From: an uncultured Treponema sp.
Lineage (GTDB): Bacteria; Spirochaetota; Spirochaetia; Treponematales; Treponemataceae
DNA: 64,000 nucleotides
Reading direction: 5' to 3'
Assembly: GCF_945873775.1 (NCBI RefSeq)
Contig: NZ_CAMCEC010000006.1
Span: 56,661 to 120,660, forward strand
This document shows positions 34,938 through 42,342 of this stretch, one piece after another. Both the position numbers and the translations under genes were made by a program. Positions within the stretch are counted from its first letter, which is position 1. Each line of letters begins with the position of its first letter. Below the pieces are notes generated by a model that saw only the letters and a list, made by a program, of their open reading frames with translations, ran no database searches and had not been told where the DNA came from.

Positions 34938-35621
34938 TTATTTCTCGATTTCGCGTGTGTTGTAGAGCTCTTTGATTTCCGCCAACGGCTTTTTCATCAG
35001 GTTCTGGATAAGCTCCTCGCATTTTCCCTCGTTGATTTCGTTAACGCGGTCAATGAGGTGCTGGCTCTGAGGCTGGATGTACTTTCCGTTCAGGCGGCGG
35101 GCAAGTTCCGCGACCTGAGGGTGGCTGATTCCTGCAGGGCATCTTGACGAGCAGCATCCGCACATTACGCAGTCAAACGAGAGGTCGGCGCATTTCGCGA
35201 AGTCTCCGCGCTGGGCATAGGCGATGTACTGCATTGTGTTCAGGCTCTGCGGACACGCTCTTGTACAGGCGTTGCAACCCACGCATGAATAGATTTCCGG
35301 GTAGAGCTGCATCATCACGGCCTGCTCCGGCTTCATTGTGTTCAGATCGTAAACCTGCTTCACGAGAGGGAAGAACGGAAGGGTTGCGATGTACATGTCG
35401 TTCTCGACTTTCTTTGAGCAGGCAAGGCAGGTCTGGAGCTGGTTCTCGCCCTTGATTCTGTAGATTGTGGCGCAGGCTCCGCAGAATCCGTTGCGGCATC
35501 CGCAGCCGCGTTTGAGTTGGTAGCCGGCATATTCCATTGCGTTCATGATTGTAAGTTCTGCCGGAACATCATATTTCTTTCCGAACAGATATATTGTAGC
35601 CATCTGTTTTGTCTCTGACAT
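34938..35621 (-). CDS. fumarate reductase iron-sulfur subunit
   Basis: A 227-residue FrdB/TfrB-type protein. The N-terminal plant-ferredoxin domain has [2Fe-2S] ligands Cys42, Cys47, Cys50 and Cys65. Two further motifs follow: Cys 113/116/119/123 and Cys 151/154/157/161, the latter also with Cys156. This fits a [2Fe-2S] plus two [4Fe-4S] protein; classic FrdB has one [3Fe-4S] and reacts with quinone. Unlike thiol:fumarate reductase TfrB, it has no CCG domains; those lie in the separate HdrB of this operon. It has a strong GAGGAG ribosome site behind a stable hairpin. Confidence 0.87.
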   Translation of the reverse strand: MSETKQMATIYLFGKKYDVPAELTIMNAMEYAGYQLKRGCGCRNGFCGACATIYRIKGENQLQTCLACSKKVENDMYIATLPFFPLVKQVYDLNTMKPEQAVMMQLYPEIYSCVGCNACTRACPQSLNTMQYIAYAQRGDFAKCADLSFDCVMCGCCSSRCPAGISHPQVAELARRLNGKYIQPQSQHLIDRVNEINEGKCEELIQNLMKKPLAEIKELYNTREIEK

Positions 35622-35635
35622 AATTTAATCTCCTC

Positions 35636-35655
35636 ATGCGCCGCGGACGGCGCAT
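35636..35655 (-). promoter_or_regulatory. perfect GC-rich hairpin before the iron-sulfur subunit gene
   Basis: ATGCGCCG and CGGCGCAT form a perfect 8-bp stem with a 4-nt loop in the 82-bp gap between the FlxA-like gene and this cistron. On the minus strand it ends next to the GAGGAG Shine-Dalgarno. No T-tract follows, so it is not a normal terminator; a processing or stability element is likely. Confidence 0.55.
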
Positions 35656-35703
35656 CTGAAGTCTTATAAAAATTTTCGAATCTTCACAGGAAAATTCTTG
35701 AAA

Positions 35704-36534
35704 TCAATACTCTGGAGGCAGTTCCCCAAGCTGGTCGAAGCTGAACACAGGTCCGTCCTTGCAGACGAATTTGTCGCCTATGTTGCATCTTCCGCATTTT
35801 CCGATTCCGCACTTCATGCGCATTTCCATTGTCGTGAAGACCTGGCTGTCCTTGAAGCCGAGCTTCTTCAACGCGTCGAGCGAGAGGTGAATCAGGATCG
35901 GCGGTCCGCACATGATTACTGTCATGCTAGGATCCGGGTTGCATTCCGTAACGTAAGGGGGAACGAATCCCACGTGTCCGTCCCAGTCGTCCTGAGGGCG
36001 GTCGATTGTAAGATTTATCGAGCAGTTCGGCTGCTTCATCCATACGTTCTGCATCTCATCCAGGCGCACGAGGTCCGCCTTCGAGCGGCTTCCGTAGATG
36101 ACCTGAATGCGTCCGTAGTTCTCGCGGTGATCCATCATGTAGTTTACGACAGAGTGGACCGGAGCGATTCCGATACCGCCTGCGATGACGAGAATGTCCT
36201 TGCCCTTGAGCGCGCCTTCAACAGGGAATCCGTTTCCAATCGGTCCGCGAAGGCAGATTTCCTGGCCGACTTCCGCGGAGTGAAGCCATTCTGTGACGCA
36301 GCCGCACTTCTTTATCGAGAACTCCATGTGTGTCTCAAGAGTCGGGGATGAGGTTATTGAAATCATAGATTCGCCCACACCCGGAACAATCAGCATTGCG
36401 CACTGACCCGGAATGTGCTCGAACAGTTTCTTTCCGTCAAGACCGACTACACTGAAAGTCTTTACATCAGGAGTTTCCTGCTTAATGTCAATAATTTTTC
36501 CTACATAAGGAATAAAGCTTTCTTTGTTTTCCAT
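35704..36534 (-). CDS. flxA: FlxA-like NAD(P)H:acceptor flavoprotein
   Basis: A 276-residue FAD/NAD oxidoreductase of the PyrK/AsrB/hydrogenase-gamma group. The FAD part runs from PYVGKIIDIKQETPDVKTF; the NAD part has LVIAGGIGIAPVHSVVNY (about 114-131), VIYGSRSKADL and MCGPP (about 208-212). It ends with a [2Fe-2S] motif CGIGKCGRCNIGDKFVC. It should take electrons from NADH for the Flx-Hdr complex in the cytosol. It lies between the FlxB-like gene and the fumarate reductase genes. Start has AGGAG 6 bases upstream. Confidence 0.88.
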   Translation of the reverse strand: MENKESFIPYVGKIIDIKQETPDVKTFSVVGLDGKKLFEHIPGQCAMLIVPGVGESMISITSSPTLETHMEFSIKKCGCVTEWLHSAEVGQEICLRGPIGNGFPVEGALKGKDILVIAGGIGIAPVHSVVNYMMDHRENYGRIQVIYGSRSKADLVRLDEMQNVWMKQPNCSINLTIDRPQDDWDGHVGFVPPYVTECNPDPSMTVIMCGPPILIHLSLDALKKLGFKDSQVFTTMEMRMKCGIGKCGRCNIGDKFVCKDGPVFSFDQLGELPPEY

Positions 36535-36550
36535 CAGTTTCTCCTATTCC

Positions 36551-37588
36551 TTAGATGTCATCGCTCTCGTTGACGGCTTTGATGACCTTGACGATGTTCA
36601 TGTTCACAGGGCAGCTCTCAACGCAGCGTCCGCAGCCCACGCAGCTGAACATTCCGTCATGCGCCATAGGATAGTACATGAGCTTGTGCATGAATCTCTG
36701 GCGGCTTCTTTCCTTCTGTGTGTGGCGCGGATTCTCGGCGGCCATCTGGGTGAAGTCGTTGTACATGCAGGAATCCCAGCAGCGCACCTGGCGAACGCCG
36801 CTGCTTGTGGCGAAGTCGCGCACGTCGAAGCACATGCAGGTAGGGCAGACGTAAGTGCAGGTTCCGCAGCCTACGCATGGCTCTGAAACCTTGTCCCAGA
36901 TTTTCGAGTTGAAAATCTTGAGCATGTCCTTGCCCTGGAATTTTGAGAGATCCAGATGCGCGAACGGAAGAGCCTCGACTTTTGCCGATATGTCCTTCTT
37001 GCAGGCTTCAACAGCGGATGCGTCAGCGTCTTCAAGAGCCGATTTCGCGTTCTCAACAAAAGCCTTGCCCTTGTCGGTGTTAGCCTCAAAATAGTACTTT
37101 CCGTCGGCAAGCCAGCAGCTCACGTCTCCTGCAGGTTTTGCAAGCGACGCGTCAATTCCGAATGTGGAACAGAAGCAGGTTTTCGTAGGCTCGCTGCAGG
37201 CAAGAACAATTACTGTTCCGTGCTCGCGGCGGTTCTTGTAGTATGAGTCCACCGGATTCATGTTCAGGTAGACGTTGTCGATTGCGGTAAAGCCGCGCGC
37301 ATCACAGGCCCGCACACCGAAAATCACGAAATCCTCGACTTCCTTGCGCGGGTCAACGACCTTGACTTCCTTTCCGCTCATTTCATAGCTTACCATGTGC
37401 TCTGTCTTCGGAAAGAAGAAATCCTTTGCGGAGCGTGTGGTCTTTAATTTTTCTGAAAGCTTTGTGCCTTTCTGCCATCTCGCGAAGTCAGCTTTTCCCG
37501 AATTGTTGTCAACAGGCAAGTACAAAGGCTGCTTTGAACCGATAAGCTCAAATAATGAATCGATTTTATCTTTTGCGATACTAAGCAT
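36551..37588 (-). CDS. flxB: FlxB-like iron-sulfur protein (AsrA/hydrogenase-beta type)
   Basis: A 345-residue protein with the AsrA/HydB-type N-terminal region (FVIFGVRACDARGF, about 88-101) and two [4Fe-4S] motifs, CVGCGTCTYVCP (about 240-251) and CVGCGRCVESCP (about 319-330). Extra Cys residues (TCMC; CWDSC) lie between them. It would pass electrons from the FlxA flavin to the FlxC/FlxD proteins. Its ATG overlaps the stop of the preceding gene (TAATG), so the two are coupled. Confidence 0.85.
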   Translation of the reverse strand: MLSIAKDKIDSLFELIGSKQPLYLPVDNNSGKADFARWQKGTKLSEKLKTTRSAKDFFFPKTEHMVSYEMSGKEVKVVDPRKEVEDFVIFGVRACDARGFTAIDNVYLNMNPVDSYYKNRREHGTVIVLACSEPTKTCFCSTFGIDASLAKPAGDVSCWLADGKYYFEANTDKGKAFVENAKSALEDADASAVEACKKDISAKVEALPFAHLDLSKFQGKDMLKIFNSKIWDKVSEPCVGCGTCTYVCPTCMCFDVRDFATSSGVRQVRCWDSCMYNDFTQMAAENPRHTQKERSRQRFMHKLMYYPMAHDGMFSCVGCGRCVESCPVNMNIVKVIKAVNESDDI

Positions 37589-38550
37589 TATTCATTACCT
37601 CCGTCTTTTGATCTGTCGTAAACAATCGTTGTCTCCGGGTCGTCCTCCTGGAAACGGAGCATCGCTGGCTTTGACTCCATGTCAGCTCCGGCCTGATAGT
37701 CGCCGTAAATCTCATTGATGTCTTTAATGTACTTGCGGTTAAGAAGATAAAGCGGAATGTTCTGAGGGCAGACTCTTGAGCATTCGCCGCAGTCAGTGCA
37801 GCGTCCGGCCACATGCCATGCGCGGATGATATGGAAGAGGCTTTCCTCAAAGCTTGTCTCCGCGACTTTCTGCGTCGTGTAGAGCGCGTTGTTGTCGAAC
37901 ACGCATTTCTCGCAGGTGCAGGCAGGGCATACGTTGCGGCAGGCGTTGCATCTTATGCAGCGGCTGAATTCATTTCTCCAGAATTCATAGCGCTCGTTCA
38001 CCGGCATGGCCTCAATCCTTGCGACTTCCTCCATTCTTGCCGTGTTCGGAGCAACCTCTGCTTCCGGATCCACGCCGATATACTCATCGCATGAGACGGG
38101 CTTCTTTCCGGCGCAGTTTCCGCATACATCTCCGCCGTCAATTGAGTCCTGGCACGGAACGCCGATCGCATAGACATCGTCTCTTGTAATGCGGCTTTCC
38201 TTGAGCAGCTGTGTGAATGAATATGTGTCGGAAGGCTTCAGGAACACAAGCACGACTTCGGACGGAATAAGCTTGTCCTGCGCGTTCGGATCACGCTGCT
38301 TCGCCATCGTGTTGTTCATGCGTGTAGTGCTTTTCGCAATCTCGATGTTCCTTGTGATTCCGACCAGATATTTTGAAAGGTTCGCCTTGCAGTATTTGTT
38401 GAAGACAAAATCCTTGTCCAGTTCTTCCGCGGTTGCAAATACGGCCGGAGTGATGTCGTCATCAAAGAGACCTTTCTTCCAGCCGACAACCTTCTGTACC
38501 TTGCCTTCAGAAAGAAGTTCCTTGGCGCGGGCAATCAGTTTGTCTTGCAT
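37588..38550 (-). CDS. flxC: FlxC-like iron-sulfur protein
   Basis: A 320-residue protein with an FrhB/FdhB-like N-terminal region (VFLKPSDTYSFTQLLKES; AIGVPCQDS) and a Cys-rich spot VCGNCAGKKPVSC. Two [4Fe-4S] motifs follow: CIRCNACRNVCPACTC (about 202-217) and CTDCGECSRVCP (about 250-261). With the FlxA and FlxB homologues it forms the NADH-oxidising branch of the complex. It overlaps the FlxD gene by 16 bp. Which homologue is called FlxB or FlxC is uncertain. Confidence 0.83.
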   Translation of the reverse strand: MQDKLIARAKELLSEGKVQKVVGWKKGLFDDDITPAVFATAEELDKDFVFNKYCKANLSKYLVGITRNIEIAKSTTRMNNTMAKQRDPNAQDKLIPSEVVLVFLKPSDTYSFTQLLKESRITRDDVYAIGVPCQDSIDGGDVCGNCAGKKPVSCDEYIGVDPEAEVAPNTARMEEVARIEAMPVNERYEFWRNEFSRCIRCNACRNVCPACTCEKCVFDNNALYTTQKVAETSFEESLFHIIRAWHVAGRCTDCGECSRVCPQNIPLYLLNRKYIKDINEIYGDYQAGADMESKPAMLRFQEDDPETTIVYDRSKDGGNE

Positions 38551-38975
38551 CTTACATCCTCCAGCTTCTTGTTTTCGCCAAGGGCTTTTATCTGCGATAC
38601 GAAATCGTTCATGATTCCGGCAAAGCGGACACCTTCAGCGGCGGAACACCATTCAACGCGTGTGCGTCCCTTGTCAATTCCCAGATAGTCAAGCATCGAG
38701 AAGAGCAAAGTCATGCGGCGGCGCGCGAAATAGTTTCCTGTAGAGTAGTGACAGTCACCCGGATGGCATCCGCATAGGATTACACCGTCTGCGCCACGCT
38801 GGAATGCACGGAGAATGAAAAGAGGATTCAGCCTGCATGAGCATGGAATACGGATGATTTTAACGTTCTTCGGATATTCAAGACGGTTGTTGCCAGCCAA
38901 GTCCGCACCGGCGTAAGAGCACCAGTTGCAGCAGAAAGCAACAATTCTCGGTTCCCATTCTTTATTTTCAGCCAT
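38535..38975 (-). CDS. flxD: MvhD/FlxD electron-transfer protein
   Basis: A 146-residue protein of the MvhD family, which binds a [2Fe-2S] cluster and joins HdrA to its electron source. It shows AFCCNWCSYAGADLAG (about 13-28), RIPCSCRLNP, and ILCGCHPGDCHYSTGN (about 66-81). ATG at 38975 is chosen over ATG at 39044, as the extra 23 residues (MTQYCNSQCPNS) come from the repeat-like spacer and overlap hdrA. It stands between HdrA and the Flx genes, exactly where a bridge protein is expected. Confidence 0.9.
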   Translation of the reverse strand: MAENKEWEPRIVAFCCNWCSYAGADLAGNNRLEYPKNVKIIRIPCSCRLNPLFILRAFQRGADGVILCGCHPGDCHYSTGNYFARRRMTLLFSMLDYLGIDKGRTRVEWCSAAEGVRFAGIMNDFVSQIKALGENKKLEDVRCKTN

Positions 38976-39001
38976 AGTTATTTTTTTCAGGATAAATAAT
39001 T

Positions 39002-39031
39002 GCGCATTACTGTTTGGGCATTGCGAATTAC
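39002..39031. repeat. short direct repeats GCGNATTAC between hdrA and flxD
   Basis: GCGCATTAC (39002-39010) and GCGAATTAC (39023-39031) are 21 bp apart in the only long spacer between the Hdr and Flx genes. The second crosses the hdrA stop. It may mark an old junction or be a simple-sequence relic. Confidence 0.4.
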
Positions 39032-41040
39032 AATACTGAGTCAACCTCCGCCAAGATTTGTTTGTTGCTGAATCCTAACAGATCCATCGCGCCGGAAGGA
39101 CAGGCAACCGTACAGGCTCCGCATCCGTGGCACATAGCCTTGTTCACCTGGGAAACACGGCGTGTGATTGTAGTTCTGTTCGGTCCGCGGAAATCCTTCT
39201 CGATATAAGAGATGGCGCCGTAAGGACAGACGTTCGCGCACTGGCCGCAGCCGTTGCAGGCATTCTCGTTCGGATTCGCGGTGCAAGGGTTGTTCTTGAG
39301 CTTGTCCTTTACGAGCAGGCAGATTGCCTTTGCAGCCGCGCCTGATGACTGGGCTACAGTCTCCGGAATATCCTTAGGTCCCTGGCAGCATCCTGCAAGG
39401 AAGATACCGGCTGTAGGAGACTCGACCGGACGGAGCTTCGCGTGGGCCTCAAGGAAGAAGTCGTTGTTGTCCATGGAAGTCGTGAGCATTGTCGCAAGCG
39501 GGCGGGCAGACTTGTCGGCCTCGATTGAAGCGGCAAGAACAACCATGTCCGCCTTGATGTGAACCTGACGGTTCAGAATCAGGTCAGATCCCTGCACGTC
39601 AAGAGTTCCGTCCGAGAGCGGAGTCACTTTTCCAACCTGTCCCTTTATGTAGTGGACGCCGTACTGCTCAACCGCGCGGCGGTAGAATTCGTCAAAATTC
39701 TTTCCCGGAGTGCGCACGTCAATATAGAAGACAGTGATGTTCGTGTCAGGATAGTGGTCGCGTGTAAGAATCGCGTGCTTCGCGGTGTACATACAGCAGA
39801 TTTTGGAGCAGTATTCGTGGCCTTTTGTAGAGTCCGCGGAACAGCGGCTTCCCACGCACTGGACGAATACAATGTTCTTCGGCTCCTTTCCGTCTGAAGG
39901 GCGGAGAAGATGTCCGTTTGTAGGACCGGACGCGTTGCAGAGGCGTTCAAATTCAAGTGATGAAACAACGTCCGGACTCTGGCTGTATGCGTACTCATCG
40001 AATTTCTCAAGGCTGATCGGATTGTAGCCGGTAGCCACGATGATTGCGCCGTATTTTTCAGTAAGCATTGTCTCTTCCTGATGGAAGTTGATTGCTCCTG
40101 CGGCACAGGCCTTCTCGCAGAATCCGCACACATTGTCCTTTCCGTTCTTCATTCCCTTTATATGAAGGCAGTAGTCCGCGGAGATTGCGGCCACCTTCGG
40201 AACAGCCTGGGCAAACGGAATGTCAATCGCCTTGCGGTTGTTCAGGTTCAGGTTGAATGCGTTCGGAACTTTCTTGTTCGGACATTTTTCTATACAGGCT
40301 CCGCAGCCCGTGCATTTCGTCTCGTCAACATAGCGCGGATGGCGTTTTATGTCCACCTCGAAGTTTCCGATATATCCTTTCACACCTGCAACTTCCGAGT
40401 AGGAGAGTATGCGGATGTTCGGATTTTGGCTTACTTCAGTCATTTTCGGCGTGACGATACAGGACGCGCAGTCCAAAGTAGGGAATGTCTTGTCGAGCTT
40501 CGCCATCTTTCCGCCGACTGTATAGTCCTTCTCAACAATATCAACCGGGAATCCTGCGTCCGCAATGTCGAGGGCAGCCGTGATTCCGGCGATACCGCCG
40601 CCGATTACCAATGCGCGCTTTGTCATTGGCGTCTCGCCTTCAATCAAAGGCGTGTCAAGAATTGTCTTTGCGACGGCCGCCTTGCCTAAAGCGATGGCTT
40701 TTTCCGTGGCATCGCCCATTTCCTTCATAACCCATGAGCACTGCTCACGGATGTTCGCGACTTCCACCTTGTAGGCATTGAGGCCCGCGCGCTCCGCACA
40801 GGAACGGAAGGTCTTCTCATGCATACGCGGAGAACAGGAGCACAGAACCACACCCGTAAGGTTCAGCTCGTGAATCTTGTCCTCAATCATTTTCTGACCG
40901 GCGGAAGAACACATATATGTATAATGAGTTGAATAAACTACACCGTTCACCTTGCCCAGCTCTTCAGCTACTTTCGCAACGTCAACAGTGCCTGCAATGT
41001 TTGTGCCGCAATGGCACACGAAAACACCGATTCTTTCCAT
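39028..41040 (-). CDS. hdrA: HdrA, electron-bifurcating FAD/iron-sulfur subunit
   Basis: A 670-residue HdrA. The N-terminal Cys-rich domain (FVCHCGTNIAG; CSCSPRMHEKTF) is followed by the FAD motif ALVIGGGIAGITAALD (about 143-158), an inserted ferredoxin domain (CTGCGACIEKCP and CGFCEKAC, about 243-320) and a C-terminal ferredoxin domain (CNGCGQCANVCP and CHGCGACTVACP). In the known HdrA class the FAD splits electron pairs: one to HdrBC, one to ferredoxin through the ferredoxin domains. It is complete, with no missing Cys motif noticed. Its neighbours are HdrC upstream and FlxD downstream. Confidence 0.94.
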   Translation of the reverse strand: MERIGVFVCHCGTNIAGTVDVAKVAEELGKVNGVVYSTHYTYMCSSAGQKMIEDKIHELNLTGVVLCSCSPRMHEKTFRSCAERAGLNAYKVEVANIREQCSWVMKEMGDATEKAIALGKAAVAKTILDTPLIEGETPMTKRALVIGGGIAGITAALDIADAGFPVDIVEKDYTVGGKMAKLDKTFPTLDCASCIVTPKMTEVSQNPNIRILSYSEVAGVKGYIGNFEVDIKRHPRYVDETKCTGCGACIEKCPNKKVPNAFNLNLNNRKAIDIPFAQAVPKVAAISADYCLHIKGMKNGKDNVCGFCEKACAAGAINFHQEETMLTEKYGAIIVATGYNPISLEKFDEYAYSQSPDVVSSLEFERLCNASGPTNGHLLRPSDGKEPKNIVFVQCVGSRCSADSTKGHEYCSKICCMYTAKHAILTRDHYPDTNITVFYIDVRTPGKNFDEFYRRAVEQYGVHYIKGQVGKVTPLSDGTLDVQGSDLILNRQVHIKADMVVLAASIEADKSARPLATMLTTSMDNNDFFLEAHAKLRPVESPTAGIFLAGCCQGPKDIPETVAQSSGAAAKAICLLVKDKLKNNPCTANPNENACNGCGQCANVCPYGAISYIEKDFRGPNRTTITRRVSQVNKAMCHGCGACTVACPSGAMDLLGFSNKQILAEVDSVL

Positions 41041-41050
41041 GATGCTGCTC

Positions 41051-41446
41051 CTATTTGCGGTACTTTCTGAATGCGCTCATCAAAAGCTGCTGCGGAGTCT
41101 CTTCATCAAGCTTTTCAGGAACCTGAACAGGATCAAGATGAAGCGGACCGCGCTCACGCTCAACAACAGTGCGCACAGCGTCAATAAGCTTGGCCGGCTC
41201 AACCTGACGTGGACATCTCTCAAGGCAGGCGAAACAGCTCAGACAGGTATAAATCGACTTGCTCTTTAAAAGAGGCTCGATTTCTCCGTTCTCAACCATC
41301 TGCACGAACTGATGCGGATGATATTCCATGGAGTCGTAATTAGGGCAGGTTCCGGAACATTTTCCGCAGACCATGCATTTCTTGGGATTGACTCCGCTTG
41401 TCTCAAGAATCAGTTCTCTGTATTTCTGAATTTCTGACTCAAGCAT
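41051..41446 (-). CDS. hdrC: HdrC iron-sulfur subunit
   Basis: A 131-residue protein with two [4Fe-4S] motifs, CMVCGKCSGTCP (about 20-31) and CLSCFACLERCPRQ (about 69-82), the pattern of HdrC. It carries electrons from HdrA to HdrB. It overlaps hdrB by 8 bp and lies 10 bp before hdrA, so all three are made together. Confidence 0.93.
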   Translation of the reverse strand: MLESEIQKYRELILETSGVNPKKCMVCGKCSGTCPNYDSMEYHPHQFVQMVENGEIEPLLKSKSIYTCLSCFACLERCPRQVEPAKLIDAVRTVVERERGPLHLDPVQVPEKLDEETPQQLLMSAFRKYRK

Positions 41447-42278
41447 TCACAGCCTCCTTTGCTACGGCATCTTTTACGCCGAGAGCTTCCGCAAGAAGTT
41501 CTGTAAAGTAGATAACGTCAAGGTTTGAGGAGCCTTTGTTCTTTATGAGATTGTAGCGGCAGAGAGGGCAGCTTGTGACAAGGAAGTCCGCTCCCATGTC
41601 CTCGGCATTCGCAAGAATCGAGGCCGCTCTTTTCTGAGGAATCGTCTCATCCTCAAACGCGGCATAGGCACCGCAGCACTCGTTGCGCTGGGCATAGATG
41701 ACAGGAGTTCCGCCGATCGCGGTTATGAAGTCCTCAAGGATTTTCGGATTCTCAGGATCGTCAAATTCCATTACCTTTCCCGGGCGGAGAAGAAGGCAGC
41801 CGTAATAGGCTCCGATTTTCTTTCCCTTGAAAGGATTCTTGACGGATTTCTTTACGTTGTCCCAGCCGATTTCATCGCGGAGAACTTCAAGGAAGTGAAG
41901 GACTTTCGTCTCTCCGTGGTATTCAATATTGTCTTGGGCGAGATAATTGTTTACTTTTAAAATTGTATTCTCGTCATTCTGCAGGTCATTGTTCACCTGC
42001 TTGATTACATTGTAACACGCTGAGCACAGTGTTACCAATGCCTGGTTCTTATCTCTGGATGCAGCCAAAGCCCGGACAGAAGGAAGCTTTGAGGCAATTT
42101 CATTTTTGCCTGTAGGATATACACCGCCGCAGCACTGCCACTCTTCGATTTCTTCAAGTTTGAAACCAAGAGCTTCAGCGCTTAAACGGCCGTATAAGTC
42201 CAAATCCTTCGCTTTGTTTTTTAGCGTGCAGCCTGGAAAATAAGAATAAGTCAGTGTGTGTGTTTGGTTCTCACTCAT
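41439..42278 (-). CDS. hdrB: HdrB subunit with two CCG domains
   Basis: A 279-residue HdrB. Both CCG domains are complete: YFPGC with WQCCGGVYPTGKNE and LCSACY, then YYGCLLLRP with NECCGAYAAF and SCPLCRYNL. In methanogens these bind two noncubane [4Fe-4S] clusters that cleave a disulfide; in sulfate reducers HdrB is paired with DsrC. No disulfide or DsrC gene lies here, and the operon ends in fumarate reductase, so electrons may pass from these clusters to that enzyme, directly or through a thiol. AGGAG precedes the start. Confidence 0.93.
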   Translation of the reverse strand: MSENQTHTLTYSYFPGCTLKNKAKDLDLYGRLSAEALGFKLEEIEEWQCCGGVYPTGKNEIASKLPSVRALAASRDKNQALVTLCSACYNVIKQVNNDLQNDENTILKVNNYLAQDNIEYHGETKVLHFLEVLRDEIGWDNVKKSVKNPFKGKKIGAYYGCLLLRPGKVMEFDDPENPKILEDFITAIGGTPVIYAQRNECCGAYAAFEDETIPQKRAASILANAEDMGADFLVTSCPLCRYNLIKNKGSSNLDVIYFTELLAEALGVKDAVAKEAVNA

Positions 42279-42311
42279 TCTTTGCTCCTAAGTGCAGGAT
42301 ATTTTTAGCTA

Positions 42312-42333
42312 GCCTCAAGCAAAAACTTAAGGC
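42312..42333 (-). promoter_or_regulatory. hairpin between fumC and hdrB
   Basis: On the minus strand GCCTTAAG-TTTTTG-CTTGAGGC forms an 8-bp stem with one G-T pair. Only TAGCTAAAAATAT follows, so termination would be partial. It sits where native mdh-fumC joins the G+C-rich hdr genes. Confidence 0.45.
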
Positions 42334-42342
42334 TTGGTATTT

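Noticed and set aside
34044..35147. Long open frame of 367 codons on the plus strand opposite the reductase genes
   Set aside because: It is the mirror of two well-conserved genes in a G+C-rich stretch; the translation shows no family pattern and there is no ribosome site.
38976..39044. Upstream ATG (39044) for flxD
   Set aside because: The added 23 residues overlap hdrA and derive from the repeat-like spacer; the MvhD family begins near the ATG at 38975.
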